From NCBI GenBank assembly GCA_937923575.1, contig CALDUL010000087.1:1-39885 (forward strand): a DNA stretch of 39,885 bases, in the 5' to 3' direction. The notes beneath the pieces are model-generated. The model was not told the DNA's origin, ran no database searches, and worked only from the letters and a program-made list of their open reading frames with translations. Source of the DNA: an uncultured Algimonas sp. Its GTDB lineage: Bacteria > Pseudomonadota > Alphaproteobacteria > Caulobacterales > Maricaulaceae. Of this stretch, positions 1 to 7,874 are shown one piece after another. The translations under genes were made by a program, and so were the position numbers. The first letter of the stretch is position 1, and each line of letters starts with the position of its first letter.

Positions 1-7
1 CAACTAA

Positions 8-226
8 ATCGCGCTGAACGGCACGGCCACGCTGCATACGGATATGGAGAGCCGCAAAGCCCATTGGCAGGACAAGCTGGAGCAATGGTTCGAAGGCGGC
101 GTCGAGTCCGACGGCCTCACAGTGGTGCAGGTCCGTGCCCACCGCGCCCGCTATTGGATCAAGGGGGAGGAGGGCGAACCGGTCTTGGAGGGCCAATTTA
201 ACCTGCTGGTCAGCGCCCGGTGCTAA
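8..226 (+). CDS. C-terminal fragment of a pyridoxamine 5'-phosphate oxidase-like (general stress) protein
   Basis: Only the tail of the gene lies in the window. The open frame reads a conserved-looking 'LNGTATLHTD' segment, then a helix rich in K, E and W, then 'QWFEGG' and 'ARYWIKGE'. This is the pattern of the C-terminal half of flavin split-barrel proteins of the general stress protein 26 / PNPOx-like family, which bind FMN or a similar cofactor. An in-frame TAA sits at 5-7, just before the recognisable homology. Removing one A from the AAA run at 6-8 would join the frame to 'QLIALNG', so a frameshift, sequencing error or assembly edge is possible. An ATG at 44 would give a 60-residue product, but it starts inside the domain. 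The family call is moderate; whether the gene is intact cannot be judged. Confidence 0.5.
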   Translation: MALNGTATLHTDMESRKAHWQDKLEQWFEGGVESDGLTVVQVRAHRARYWIKGEEGEPVLEGQFNLLVSARC

Positions 227-235
227 TCTCGGCGG

Positions 236-1204
236 ATGGTCCACCAGTTCCAGACACGCCACCCGGAGTTCGAGGGCTTTTCGGAATACTACGCCGACCG
301 TATCCGGCCAGAGCTGATCGCGCGTGACAGCGCGCGCAAGGCGGCGGCGAGTCGAGGGATGACGTTCGGCGCTGGGGCGGCTGTTGCGGTCATGGCTCTC
401 GGCGCGTTCGCGGCAAACTACACTGCCGACCGCGTCTTCCTCTTCGTCGGCGTGATTGTCGCTCTGTTCGCAGGCTATTTCGCCTGGTCGTTCTGCACGG
501 ACAAGATCCGCAAGGAGACGAAATCGCGTATTGTCGAAGCCGTGCTCGGCCATGTTGGCTGGCGCTTTGACAGCTATGTCGGCTCCTACAATACCGAACC
601 CTTCGACGACCTTTTCCTGCTGCCCCAGAAGTATGACCGCGCCAAATTCGAAGATGCCATAACGGGCGAGGCCCACGGAGCGGCGTTTCGCTCGACCGAA
701 GCCCATCTGGAACGCGAGACCCGCGACAGCAAAGGCAACAGGCGCTACCGCACCGTCTTTCGCGGACAATTGATGACGATGGACTTTCCGACCCGCAACT
801 TCGGGCGCACTATCGTGCTGCGCGACAAGGGCATGTTCAATCGCAAGATGCGCGGCGACATGAAGCGCGTCGGCTTGGTCGATCCGATATTTGAAAAACT
901 GTTCGAGGCCTATTCGACAGACCAGGTCGAAGGCCGCGTGATCCTCGATCCAGTCTTCATGCAGGCTATGCTGGACCTCGAAGCCTCGGTCTCCGGCAAG
1001 AACATCCGATTTGGCTTTGCAAAGGACACGCTGTTCATCGCCGTCGAGACGCCCAACCAGTTCGAGGCCGGATCGATGACGCGCTCGCTCGACGATCCTG
1101 CCCCGACGCAGAAGATCATCGACGAGGTCGGGCTGCTATTCGATATTGCCGACAAGCTCCAGCTGGCGAAGAAGACGGGCTTTGAGCGACGCGGTCAGAG
1201 CTAG
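236..1204 (+). CDS. DUF3137 domain-containing membrane protein
   Basis: A 322-residue protein. The N-terminal ~40 residues are cytosolic-looking. Two hydrophobic segments at about 44-60 and 66-85 form a hairpin in the inner membrane, followed by a soluble domain. Residues ~175-290 carry the DUF3137 pattern: 'FRGQLMTMDFP', then 'EAYSTDQVEGRVILDP', then 'FMQAML', then a strand ending 'LFIAVETPNQFE'. The biochemical function of DUF3137 is not known; in many genomes it sits beside lemA, which is not seen here. The ATG lies 9 bases after the preceding stop with a weak GGCGG-like ribosome site. It is followed by a convergent antiporter gene, 9 bases away. Family assignment is good; role is unknown. 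Confidence 0.82.
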   Translation: MVHQFQTRHPEFEGFSEYYADRIRPELIARDSARKAAASRGMTFGAGAAVAVMALGAFAANYTADRVFLFVGVIVALFAGYFAWSFCTDKIRKETKSRIVEAVLGHVGWRFDSYVGSYNTEPFDDLFLLPQKYDRAKFEDAITGEAHGAAFRSTEAHLERETRDSKGNRRYRTVFRGQLMTMDFPTRNFGRTIVLRDKGMFNRKMRGDMKRVGLVDPIFEKLFEAYSTDQVEGRVILDPVFMQAMLDLEASVSGKNIRFGFAKDTLFIAVETPNQFEAGSMTRSLDDPAPTQKIIDEVGLLFDIADKLQLAKKTGFERRGQS

Positions 1205-1213
1205 TCTCGGATC

Positions 1214-2152
1214 CTAGAGCGCGCGGCTCATCAACCAAAGGAGATAGGCGGCGTAGCCAAGCAGCATGACCCCGCCTTCCCAACGCGCGACCTGTGACCG
1301 GGTGGTGGCGAAGATGAACATCAGTACCGTCGCGACCAGCAGGACTGCGCCGTCGATTATCGAAAATCCGGCCGCGCCCACATCAAATGTCAGCGGGAAG
1401 GCGAGACCTGTGATGCCCAGAATCGCCAGCCCGTTGAAGATGTTGCTGCCCACGATATTCGCGAAGGCCAGCTGGTTCTCCCGCTTGAACGACGCAATGA
1501 TGGAGGCGGATGCTTCGGGCAGGGACGTGCCGATACCGACGATCGTCAGCCCGATCAGCGCCTCGCTGACCCCCAGATTGCGCGCGATGTCGCTCGCCCC
1601 GCGAATCAGGCTCTCCGCCCCGCCGACCAGCAGCGCGATACCGCCTGCGGCCAGTAGCAGGCTGACGGGGACGGACGTCGTGGCGGGCGCAATGTCCTCA
1701 TCCGCGGGCAAAGCGAGGTCGGCGCGAATGGTGAGAAACATGTAGAGCGCGAAGGCCGCAAACAGCACGGCCGCTCCCAGTTTCGGCAAGCCGCCCAGCA
1801 TGATCCAGGCAAAGCAGCCAAGGGAGCTTAGCATGACAAAGCCGATATCGCGGCGCAGCTCCCTGACCTGTGTGGCAATTGGCAGGATCAGCGCGCTCGC
1901 GCCCAATATCATCAAAACATTGGCGATGTTGCTGCCCAGCACATTGCCGAAGGCGACGTCATTCGCGCCTCTTGCGGCGGCACCAAACGTCGCAACGAAC
2001 TCTGGCATGGAGGTGCCAAAGCCCAGCAGCACGACGCCGATCAGCGCCTTGCTGACGCCCAGCCTTGCTGCGATGGAAACGGAGCCGCGTATTAGCAACT
2101 CTCCGCCGCCGACGAGCAGGGCGAGGCCGAGTATAACGAGGAGCCAGCTCAT
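1214..2152 (-). CDS. calcium/sodium antiporter (CaCA family, YrbG-like)
   Basis: A 312-residue inner-membrane protein made almost entirely of hydrophobic helices (about ten). Two inverted alpha-repeats are visible. The first has 'GFGTSMPEFVAT' (E51) followed by 'GNVLGSNIANVL'. The second has 'GIGTSLPEASAS' followed by 'NIVGSNIFNGL'. These G(T)S-PE and GSN signatures form the cation-binding core of K+-dependent and independent Na+/Ca2+ exchangers. Length (about 310-330) is typical of bacterial YrbG-like members. It probably exports Ca2+ against Na+ or H+; ion specificity cannot be read from sequence. It lies 24 bases downstream of the ferredoxin gene on the same strand, so the two may be cotranscribed, though no functional link is evident. 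Confidence 0.9.
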   Translation of the reverse strand: MSWLLVILGLALLVGGGELLIRGSVSIAARLGVSKALIGVVLLGFGTSMPEFVATFGAAARGANDVAFGNVLGSNIANVLMILGASALILPIATQVRELRRDIGFVMLSSLGCFAWIMLGGLPKLGAAVLFAAFALYMFLTIRADLALPADEDIAPATTSVPVSLLLAAGGIALLVGGAESLIRGASDIARNLGVSEALIGLTIVGIGTSLPEASASIIASFKRENQLAFANIVGSNIFNGLAILGITGLAFPLTFDVGAAGFSIIDGAVLLVATVLMFIFATTRSQVARWEGGVMLLGYAAYLLWLMSRAL

Positions 2153-2176
2153 CCAGCCTAGCTCCCGCTCAATCGC

Positions 2177-2494
2177 TTACTGGTTCTCTGGCGTTGTAAT
2201 CTCGATGCCGTCGAGCGCGTCGGACAGCAGGATCTGGCAGGACAGGCGGGAGTTGTCCTGAACGTTTTCGGCGAAGTCCAACATGCTATCTTCCATGTCG
2301 TCCTTGGGTTTCAGTTTTCCGAGCCACGCATCCGCGACATAGACATGGCAGGTCGCGCAAGCGCATGCGCCACCGCAATCTGCGTCGATGCCCGGCACCA
2401 TATTGGCAATGGCGGCTTCCATCACGGACGCGCCCGATTTGGCTTCGACTTCCTTGGTGTTGCCGGCGTGGTCGTGAAACAATACTTTAGGCAA
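2177..2494 (-). CDS. adrenodoxin-type [2Fe-2S] ferredoxin
   Basis: A 105-residue soluble electron carrier. The cluster ligands are the classic C-x5-C-x2-C...C set at C40, C46, C49 and C86, inside '[14 protein letters not shown]' and 'SRLSCQ'. Acidic 'DDMEDSMLD' between the third and fourth cysteines matches the partner-binding helix of adrenodoxin/putidaredoxin-type proteins, which feed cytochromes P450 or Fe-S cluster assembly. The start codon is TTG. It is supported by a textbook Shine-Dalgarno (TAAGGAGA, read on the minus strand at 2501-2508) about seven bases upstream, and no better ATG exists nearby. It diverges from tsaE, and the two 5' regions share only a few dozen bases. The redox partner is not encoded in the window. 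Confidence 0.92.
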   Translation of the reverse strand: MPKVLFHDHAGNTKEVEAKSGASVMEAAIANMVPGIDADCGGACACATCHVYVADAWLGKLKPKDDMEDSMLDFAENVQDNSRLSCQILLSDALDGIEITTPENQ

Positions 2495-2568
2495 AACGGG
2501 TCTCCTTAATGTCTTTCTATCCGCCTAGGCGCTTGCCCCCAAAAGGCAAGGCGTTAGGGCTACCCAAC

Positions 2569-2997
2569 GTGACGACTATAGCTCTCGATACAGATCAGGA
2601 CACGCTGGTGTTTGGCGCTCGGCTCGCGGCCGTGTTGCAGCCTGGCGACGTCGTCGCGCTGTCCGGCGGGCTGGGGGCTGGGAAGACCACGCTGGCGCGC
2701 GGGCTGATACAGTCGCGGCTAGGCGAGATAGACGTACCGTCGCCGACCTACACGCTGGTGCAGACTTACGCGTGGGGTGAGCGGGAGCTCTGGCACTGCG
2801 ATCTCTACCGCATGGAAAATCCTGCCGATGCGCTGGAACTCGGCCTGCTCGATGCCATGGGCGAGGAAATAGTCCTGCTTGAATGGCCGGACCGGTTGGG
2901 CGATCTGCTGCCGGACGATGTGCTTTCCATCGACATCGCTTTCGAAGGCGAGGGGCGCATCGTGACACTCACGGGATTCGAGGGGCGCAATGTCTGA
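2569..2997 (+). CDS. tsaE: tRNA t6A biosynthesis ATPase TsaE
   Basis: TsaE is the P-loop ATPase that works with TsaB and TsaD to make N6-threonylcarbamoyladenosine at position 37 of ANN-decoding tRNAs. The Walker A motif 'GGLGAGKTTLARGL' is followed by 'VPSPTYTLVQTY' and 'HCDLYRM', both family hallmarks. 'LLEWPDRL' near the C-terminus is also diagnostic. I prefer the GTG at 2569, which gives a start just before the first beta-strand and has AGGG about ten bases upstream. The in-frame ATG at 2509 would add 20 residues, but it has no ribosome site and overlaps the ferredoxin leader. The gene ends 8 bases inside amgK, so translation is coupled. It heads the recycling and repair operon. Confidence 0.9.
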   Translation: MTTIALDTDQDTLVFGARLAAVLQPGDVVALSGGLGAGKTTLARGLIQSRLGEIDVPSPTYTLVQTYAWGERELWHCDLYRMENPADALELGLLDAMGEEIVLLEWPDRLGDLLPDDVLSIDIAFEGEGRIVTLTGFEGRNV

Positions 2998-4084
2998 TCG
3001 CATGGCCGAGATGGAGAGCTTCATTGGTGAGGCCGGCTGGTCCGTTGCCATACGCGAACCGATCCAGGGCGACGCCTCGACTCGCAGCTACCAACGCCTG
3101 TCGATGGATGGCCGGAACGCCGTGCTGATGAACGCACCAAGAGGCGAAGAGGGCGCCGGTGAGCCGGAAGGCGCGAGCGTCGAAGAGCGCCGCGCCATCG
3201 GCTACAACGCGCTCGCTCGATTGGCTGGGCCGAATATGGAGGCTTTCCTCGTCGTCGCCGATCAATTGCGCGTGAGAGGCTTCTCCGCGCCCGAGATCAT
3301 TCACGCCGATGTCGAAGCAGGCTTTGCGCTGCTCGAAGACTTTGGCTCCGGCGTCTACGCACAAATCGTCGGCGCGGACCCGTCGCGCGAAGCGGCGTTG
3401 TATGAGGCCGCCGTCGACTGTCTCGCCGCGATTTACCGATCATCCTTCCCGCGCCGAGCAGAGTGGCGCGGCTCGCCTTGGACCATTCGAGACTATGACG
3501 AGGCCGCCATGCTGGCCGAGACAGATCTGTTCCTCGACTATTTCGCGCCAGACACGGCCCGGGCCATCACTGCGGGTGAGCGCGGGCAATTCTACGACCT
3601 ATGGCGCGCAGCGTTCAACATGCTCGATGCCCACGCCCCGGGCCTCGCCCTGCGTGACTTCCACGCCGAAAACCTGTTCTGGCTGCCCGTGCGCGAACAT
3701 GAAGCACGCGTCGGGCTGATCGACTTTCAGGACGCTCTCTTCGCCCATCCGACCTATGATCTGTCGAGCCTGCTCGAAGACATTCGCCGCGATGTGAGCG
3801 AAGATCTGTTCGAGCCGCTGAAGCAGCGCTTTTGCGAGGGGGCGGGTATTGCCTATGACGGTGCCTTCCAAGCCGCCTATGCCGTGCAATCCGCCCAGCG
3901 CGCGACAAAGCTGCTGGGCTTTCCGGTCCGCGCGGACGTCGATTTCGGAAAGCCGCAATATCGCGCCCTAATGCCGCGCGTGAAACGCCACCTGCAACGC
4001 GGGCTTTCCCATCTGGCCTGCGTCGATCTAAGGGACTGGTTCGAGGAATATTGTCCTAGTGCTTTGTCCGGGGAGGCCGTGTGA
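2990..4084 (+). CDS. amgK: N-acetylmuramate/N-acetylglucosamine anomeric kinase AmgK
   Basis: A 364-residue aminoglycoside-phosphotransferase-fold kinase. AmgK phosphorylates the anomeric hydroxyl of MurNAc and GlcNAc released from recycled peptidoglycan. That makes the 1-phosphate that MurU converts to UDP-MurNAc, bypassing de novo synthesis and the fosfomycin target. Visible motifs are the catalytic loop 'LRDFHAENLFWL' and the metal-binding 'GLIDFQDALF' followed by 'HPTYDLSSLLED'. The start ATG overlaps the tsaE stop and has AGGGG just upstream; the stop overlaps the murU GTG. Adjacency to murU raises confidence over a generic phosphotransferase call. It acts in the cytosol. Confidence 0.88.
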   Translation: MSDRMAEMESFIGEAGWSVAIREPIQGDASTRSYQRLSMDGRNAVLMNAPRGEEGAGEPEGASVEERRAIGYNALARLAGPNMEAFLVVADQLRVRGFSAPEIIHADVEAGFALLEDFGSGVYAQIVGADPSREAALYEAAVDCLAAIYRSSFPRRAEWRGSPWTIRDYDEAAMLAETDLFLDYFAPDTARAITAGERGQFYDLWRAAFNMLDAHAPGLALRDFHAENLFWLPVREHEARVGLIDFQDALFAHPTYDLSSLLEDIRRDVSEDLFEPLKQRFCEGAGIAYDGAFQAAYAVQSAQRATKLLGFPVRADVDFGKPQYRALMPRVKRHLQRGLSHLACVDLRDWFEEYCPSALSGEAV

Positions 4085-4842
4085 GCCAGAATCAGCCGAT
4101 CACCACCGCCATGGTCATGGCTGCGGGCCACGGTACGCGCATGCGCCCGCTGACGAATGATCGCAGCAAAGCCATGGTCGAGGTCGCGGGTCGCCCACTG
4201 ATAGACCACATGCTGGACCGGCTCGCGGAGGCGGGGATTACCCGCGCCGTGGTCAATGTTCACGCTCATGCCGATCATCTCGAAGCGCATTTGCGCGCCC
4301 GCAGCGCGGGTCCGGAGATCGTGATCTCCGACGAACGTGACGCGCTGCTGGAAACCGGTGGCGGTGTCGTGAAGGCGCTCCCGCTACTCGGCGAGGCGCC
4401 AATCCTGATCTGCAATATCGACGCCGTCTGGAGTGAGTTCGCGCCCGTGCTGCCTGCGTTGATCGATGCGTGGGACGAAGACGAAATGTGCGATCTCTTC
4501 CTGCTGGCACCCACGGCTGAATGCCTCGGCTATAGCGGCGCGGGCGACTTCGACATGGATCGCATGGGGCGGTTGTCGCGGCGCTCAGAGGCGTCAGCCG
4601 ACTGGGTCTATGCGGGCGTGCAGATCTTCACCCCAGCCCGCGCGCGCGGATACGCAGAGGAGCCATTTTCGCGCAACCGCATCTGGGACAAGACGCTGGC
4701 CCGAGGTCGCGTCTACGGCAAACCCATTCCCGGCTACTGGATGCACGTCGGCGATCCCGACGCGGTGACCGCCGCCGAAGCCATCATCGCCAACGCTCAC
4801 GCTGACGCCAATGCCGACACCAACGCCGACACCAACGGATGA
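4081..4842 (+). CDS. murU: N-acetylmuramate alpha-1-phosphate uridylyltransferase MurU
   Basis: A 253-residue nucleotidyltransferase. The N-terminal signature 'VMAAGHGTRMRPLT' followed by 'SKAMVEVAGRPLIDH' is the NTP-transferase glycine-rich loop and catalytic lysine. 'LLETGGGVVKALPLLG' and 'NIDAVW' are the sugar-phosphate and metal-binding segments. MurU condenses MurNAc-1-P with UTP to UDP-MurNAc in the recycling shortcut. Translation starts at a GTG that overlaps the amgK stop (GTGA) and ends overlapping the addB start (ATGA), so coupling is tight on both sides. The last ~14 residues are a low-complexity A-D-A-N/T tail encoded by a 12-base repeat and are probably not functional. A generic glucose-1-phosphate thymidylyltransferase-like role is less likely given the neighbour. 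Confidence 0.88.
   Translation: MSQNQPITTAMVMAAGHGTRMRPLTNDRSKAMVEVAGRPLIDHMLDRLAEAGITRAVVNVHAHADHLEAHLRARSAGPEIVISDERDALLETGGGVVKALPLLGEAPILICNIDAVWSEFAPVLPALIDAWDEDEMCDLFLLAPTAECLGYSGAGDFDMDRMGRLSRRSEASADWVYAGVQIFTPARARGYAEEPFSRNRIWDKTLARGRVYGKPIPGYWMHVGDPDAVTAAEAIIANAHADANADTNADTNG
4801..4836 (+). repeat. 12-bp tandem repeat at the 3' end of murU
   Basis: Three copies of a 12-base unit resembling GCCGACACCAAC lie end to end; the last two are identical and the first has three differences. They encode the A-D-(A/T)-N tail of MurU just before its stop. The copy number could vary by slippage without changing frame. Confidence 0.8.
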
Positions 4843-7800
4843 GCGCATCCGTCTTCAACATGCCCTCGGGCGTGCCGTTTCTACGTTCTCTCGCCTCTGG
4901 CCTGACGGAGGTTTATGGCGAAAGGCTGCAAGACGGGCTCGTCCTGCTGCCGACCCGCCGCGCGGCGCGTGGTCTGGCCGATGCCTTCGTTCGACAGGCG
5001 GCAGAACGCGGCACCCGCGCAACGCTGCTGCCGCGCTTGCGCCCGCTGGCCGACGTCAATCCGGACGAGCCACCGTTCGAGCCCGGAGAGCTTGCGGGGA
5101 TCGTCAGACCCGCCATCGATCCCGTGCAGCGCCGCTTCGAGGTGGCGCAGCTCGTCGCGCGCTACCACCAGCGCACGCAGGACCAGCCGCTCGACCCGGC
5201 CGCCGCCATTCACATGGCCGACCCGCTGATCGAGATCATGGACGATGCCGCGCTGGAGGGCGTGACCATTCGCGACCAGAAAGAGTGGACCCGCATCTGC
5301 GAGGACAGCGCCACCCATTTCCAGCATGCTGGACAGCTCTACCGCATCGTTGATGCCTTCTGGCCGGAGCGGCTGGCCGAGATCGGCATGATGGAGCCGG
5401 CCGCGCGGCGGGTCGCTCTGCTTTATGCGCTGGCCGAAATCTGGTCCGCAAAGCCACCCAAATATCCCGTCATCATCGCGGGCTCGACCGGCACGCTGGG
5501 CGCGACGGCAGAGCTGATGCGCGTGGTCGCCAACATGCCGGACGGCATGGTCGTGCTGCCCGGACTGCAGGAGGACTTCCCTGAAGGTGTGTGGGAAACG
5601 ATCGATCTGCGCCACCCGCAAAGCTCGCTAAAGAAGCTGCTGGAGACCATGGGCGTCGATCGTTCCGAGGTACGCAGCTGGCCGTATGTGATCGACGGAC
5701 GCGCCCGCGGCGCCATGCGCAAACGCCGACGCATTCTCGCCGAAGCGCTGGTCCCGGTCGACGCCACAGGCGACTGGATCGGCCGCATCGACACGCTTGT
5801 CGCAGGTGAGGGTGCGGACCTTTTCGAGACCGCGCTGGATGGCCTGTCACTGATTGAAGCGGGCTCCGAGTCCGAAGAGGCGCTGTCGATTGCCCTGATC
5901 ATGCGCGAGGCACTGGAGACGGAAGGCCGCACCGCAGCGCTCGTCACGCCGGACCAGATGTTGGCCCAACGCGTGCGCGCAAGGCTCTCTCGCTGGGGCG
6001 TCGATGTCGCCATGAGCCAAGGCGTCCCGGTGGAACAATCGCCCATCGGCGTGTTCCTCACCGCGCTGCTCGATCTCGCGCGCGATCCGTTTGGGCCGGT
6101 CGAAATCAGCCTGGTCCTCAACCACCCTCTCACCCGGATCGGTCGTGGCGTCGGAGAGGCCAAGTTCGAATGGGCGAAGGTCGAGTTCAAATATTTCAGA
6201 GGGATAAGGCCAAAGTCCGAAGTATACGCCGGTGAAGCCGTGCTGTCCGATCTCTACAAAGCGATCGCTCCGCTGACAGAGCTTGGCGAACGAGCGTCGC
6301 CGGATGAATGGGCGTCCGCCCTCGTCGAAGCGGCCGGGCGTGTGGCCGCGGGTGCGGGCGAAGTGGCGGCTTTCCGGCTCTGGTCGGGCGACGACGGGCG
6401 GCAGGCGGGCAGCCTGCTGGACGGAGTTGCCAACCACGGCGCGAGCCTGCCGGACACGGACGCGAAGGGCTTTTCGCGCCTGCTCGGGTCGCTGCTGCAA
6501 GGCGCCGTGGTCCGTCCCAGCACGGGCACCCATCCGCGACTGTCAATCCTCGGCCCGCTGGAAGCGCGACTGCTCGAAGCGGACGTGATTATTCTCGGAG
6601 GTCTGAACGAGGGGACTTGGCCGGGCGCGGCGACGTCCGGCCCATTCCTGTCACGCGGCATGCGCGAGAACATGAAGCTCTCCCTGCCGGAGCGGCGCTA
6701 CGGTCTGGCCGCGCATGACTTCGCCGAGCTGGCCGCCAACCCGATCGTCTATCTCACCCGCGCGACCAAGGGCGCGGCGGGGCCGACTGTGGCGAGCCGT
6801 TGGGTCTGGCGGCTGAAGACACTGCTGCGCGGCGCGATGGCGGACTGCCGCGTCGAGGCTCTTCTCGGCACGGGCGGGCACTATCTCGATTGGGCGCGGC
6901 AGATGGACCGGCCGGAAGAGTTCGAGCCGATCAAGCGGCCGAACCCGAAACCGCCCGTCGACAAGCGTTGGAACTATATCGCACGCGACGGCGTCGCGCG
7001 GCGCATGTCGATCACGGCGGTCAGCAAGTGGATCCGCGATCCCTATAGCGTCTATGGCAAGCACGTTCTCTGTCTTGAGCCGCTGGAACCGCTCGATAGC
7101 CCACCGGACGCCCGTCATTTCGGCACGGCGATGCATGAGGGGATCGAGCACTTCGTGCTGGCCGATCCGAAGCGCGTGCATGTGGCGTCTCGGCAGGGCG
7201 AGCTGGCGCGGATGATGGGCGCGTCGTTGGTCAAGCATGGCTACTCCGAAAACGAGGTCTTCAAGGAGGAGCCACGGCTGCAGGCGGTGGCGAAGCACTT
7301 GATCGACTGGTTCGCCGAACGGTCGGACGCCGACTTCCACGTCGTGGGCACCGAAGTCTGGGCCGAGCATGTGATTGCAGATCTCGACTTCAAGCTCGTC
7401 GGCATGCTCGACCTCGTGGAGGACGGTCCGAACGGCTACGCCTTCACCGACTTCAAGACGGGCTCTCCCACATCCGCAAAAGTCGTCGCAGCAGGCTTCG
7501 ATCTGCAATTGCCACTGGCGGCGTGGTTGGCAGCGCAGGGCTCGTTGCAGTCTCCAAAGGACGGACCGTTTAAGAGTGAGCGCTACCCAAAGGGCACCAC
7601 GCGGGAGATGGGGTACGTTCGCATCAAGGGCTCCAACGATGACTTCCGCCACAGCCATGTCGCAGCGCCCGGCGTGCGGACCAAGGACGCGCCGACCGCG
7701 CCGGAACTGGCGGACGAGGCTATCAAGATATTCCGCGAGTTGATCCTCGCCTTTGACAAGCCGGAGCAGGGCTACAGCTCGCAACCGCGCGCGCAATATA

Positions 7801-7874
7801 CCCATGATTACGGCGAGTATGACGATCTAGCGCGGCGGGATGAGTGGTCAGCGATTTCGGGTAGCGACGAATGA
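4839..7874 (+). CDS. addB: double-strand break repair protein AddB (alphaproteobacterial type)
   Basis: A 1011-residue subunit of the AddAB helicase-nuclease, which processes double-strand ends for RecA loading and degrades foreign linear DNA. The N-terminal two thirds form an inactivated helicase-like scaffold, including 'IILGGLNEGTWPG', the vestigial UvrD-like segment typical of AddB. The C-terminal RecB-type nuclease domain begins near 'MSITAVSKWIRDPYSVYG'. Its active-site pattern is 'GMLDLV' (D858) with 'FTDFKTG' (D871, K873) and then 'FDLQLPLAAWLA'. The start ATG overlaps the murU stop and the stop overlaps the addA start, both as ATGA. Length and partner are as expected for alphaproteobacteria. 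Confidence 0.93.
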   Translation: MSASVFNMPSGVPFLRSLASGLTEVYGERLQDGLVLLPTRRAARGLADAFVRQAAERGTRATLLPRLRPLADVNPDEPPFEPGELAGIVRPAIDPVQRRFEVAQLVARYHQRTQDQPLDPAAAIHMADPLIEIMDDAALEGVTIRDQKEWTRICEDSATHFQHAGQLYRIVDAFWPERLAEIGMMEPAARRVALLYALAEIWSAKPPKYPVIIAGSTGTLGATAELMRVVANMPDGMVVLPGLQEDFPEGVWETIDLRHPQSSLKKLLETMGVDRSEVRSWPYVIDGRARGAMRKRRRILAEALVPVDATGDWIGRIDTLVAGEGADLFETALDGLSLIEAGSESEEALSIALIMREALETEGRTAALVTPDQMLAQRVRARLSRWGVDVAMSQGVPVEQSPIGVFLTALLDLARDPFGPVEISLVLNHPLTRIGRGVGEAKFEWAKVEFKYFRGIRPKSEVYAGEAVLSDLYKAIAPLTELGERASPDEWASALVEAAGRVAAGAGEVAAFRLWSGDDGRQAGSLLDGVANHGASLPDTDAKGFSRLLGSLLQGAVVRPSTGTHPRLSILGPLEARLLEADVIILGGLNEGTWPGAATSGPFLSRGMRENMKLSLPERRYGLAAHDFAELAANPIVYLTRATKGAAGPTVASRWVWRLKTLLRGAMADCRVEALLGTGGHYLDWARQMDRPEEFEPIKRPNPKPPVDKRWNYIARDGVARRMSITAVSKWIRDPYSVYGKHVLCLEPLEPLDSPPDARHFGTAMHEGIEHFVLADPKRVHVASRQGELARMMGASLVKHGYSENEVFKEEPRLQAVAKHLIDWFAERSDADFHVVGTEVWAEHVIADLDFKLVGMLDLVEDGPNGYAFTDFKTGSPTSAKVVAAGFDLQLPLAAWLAAQGSLQSPKDGPFKSERYPKGTTREMGYVRIKGSNDDFRHSHVAAPGVRTKDAPTAPELADEAIKIFRELILAFDKPEQGYSSQPRAQYTHDYGEYDDLARRDEWSAISGSDE

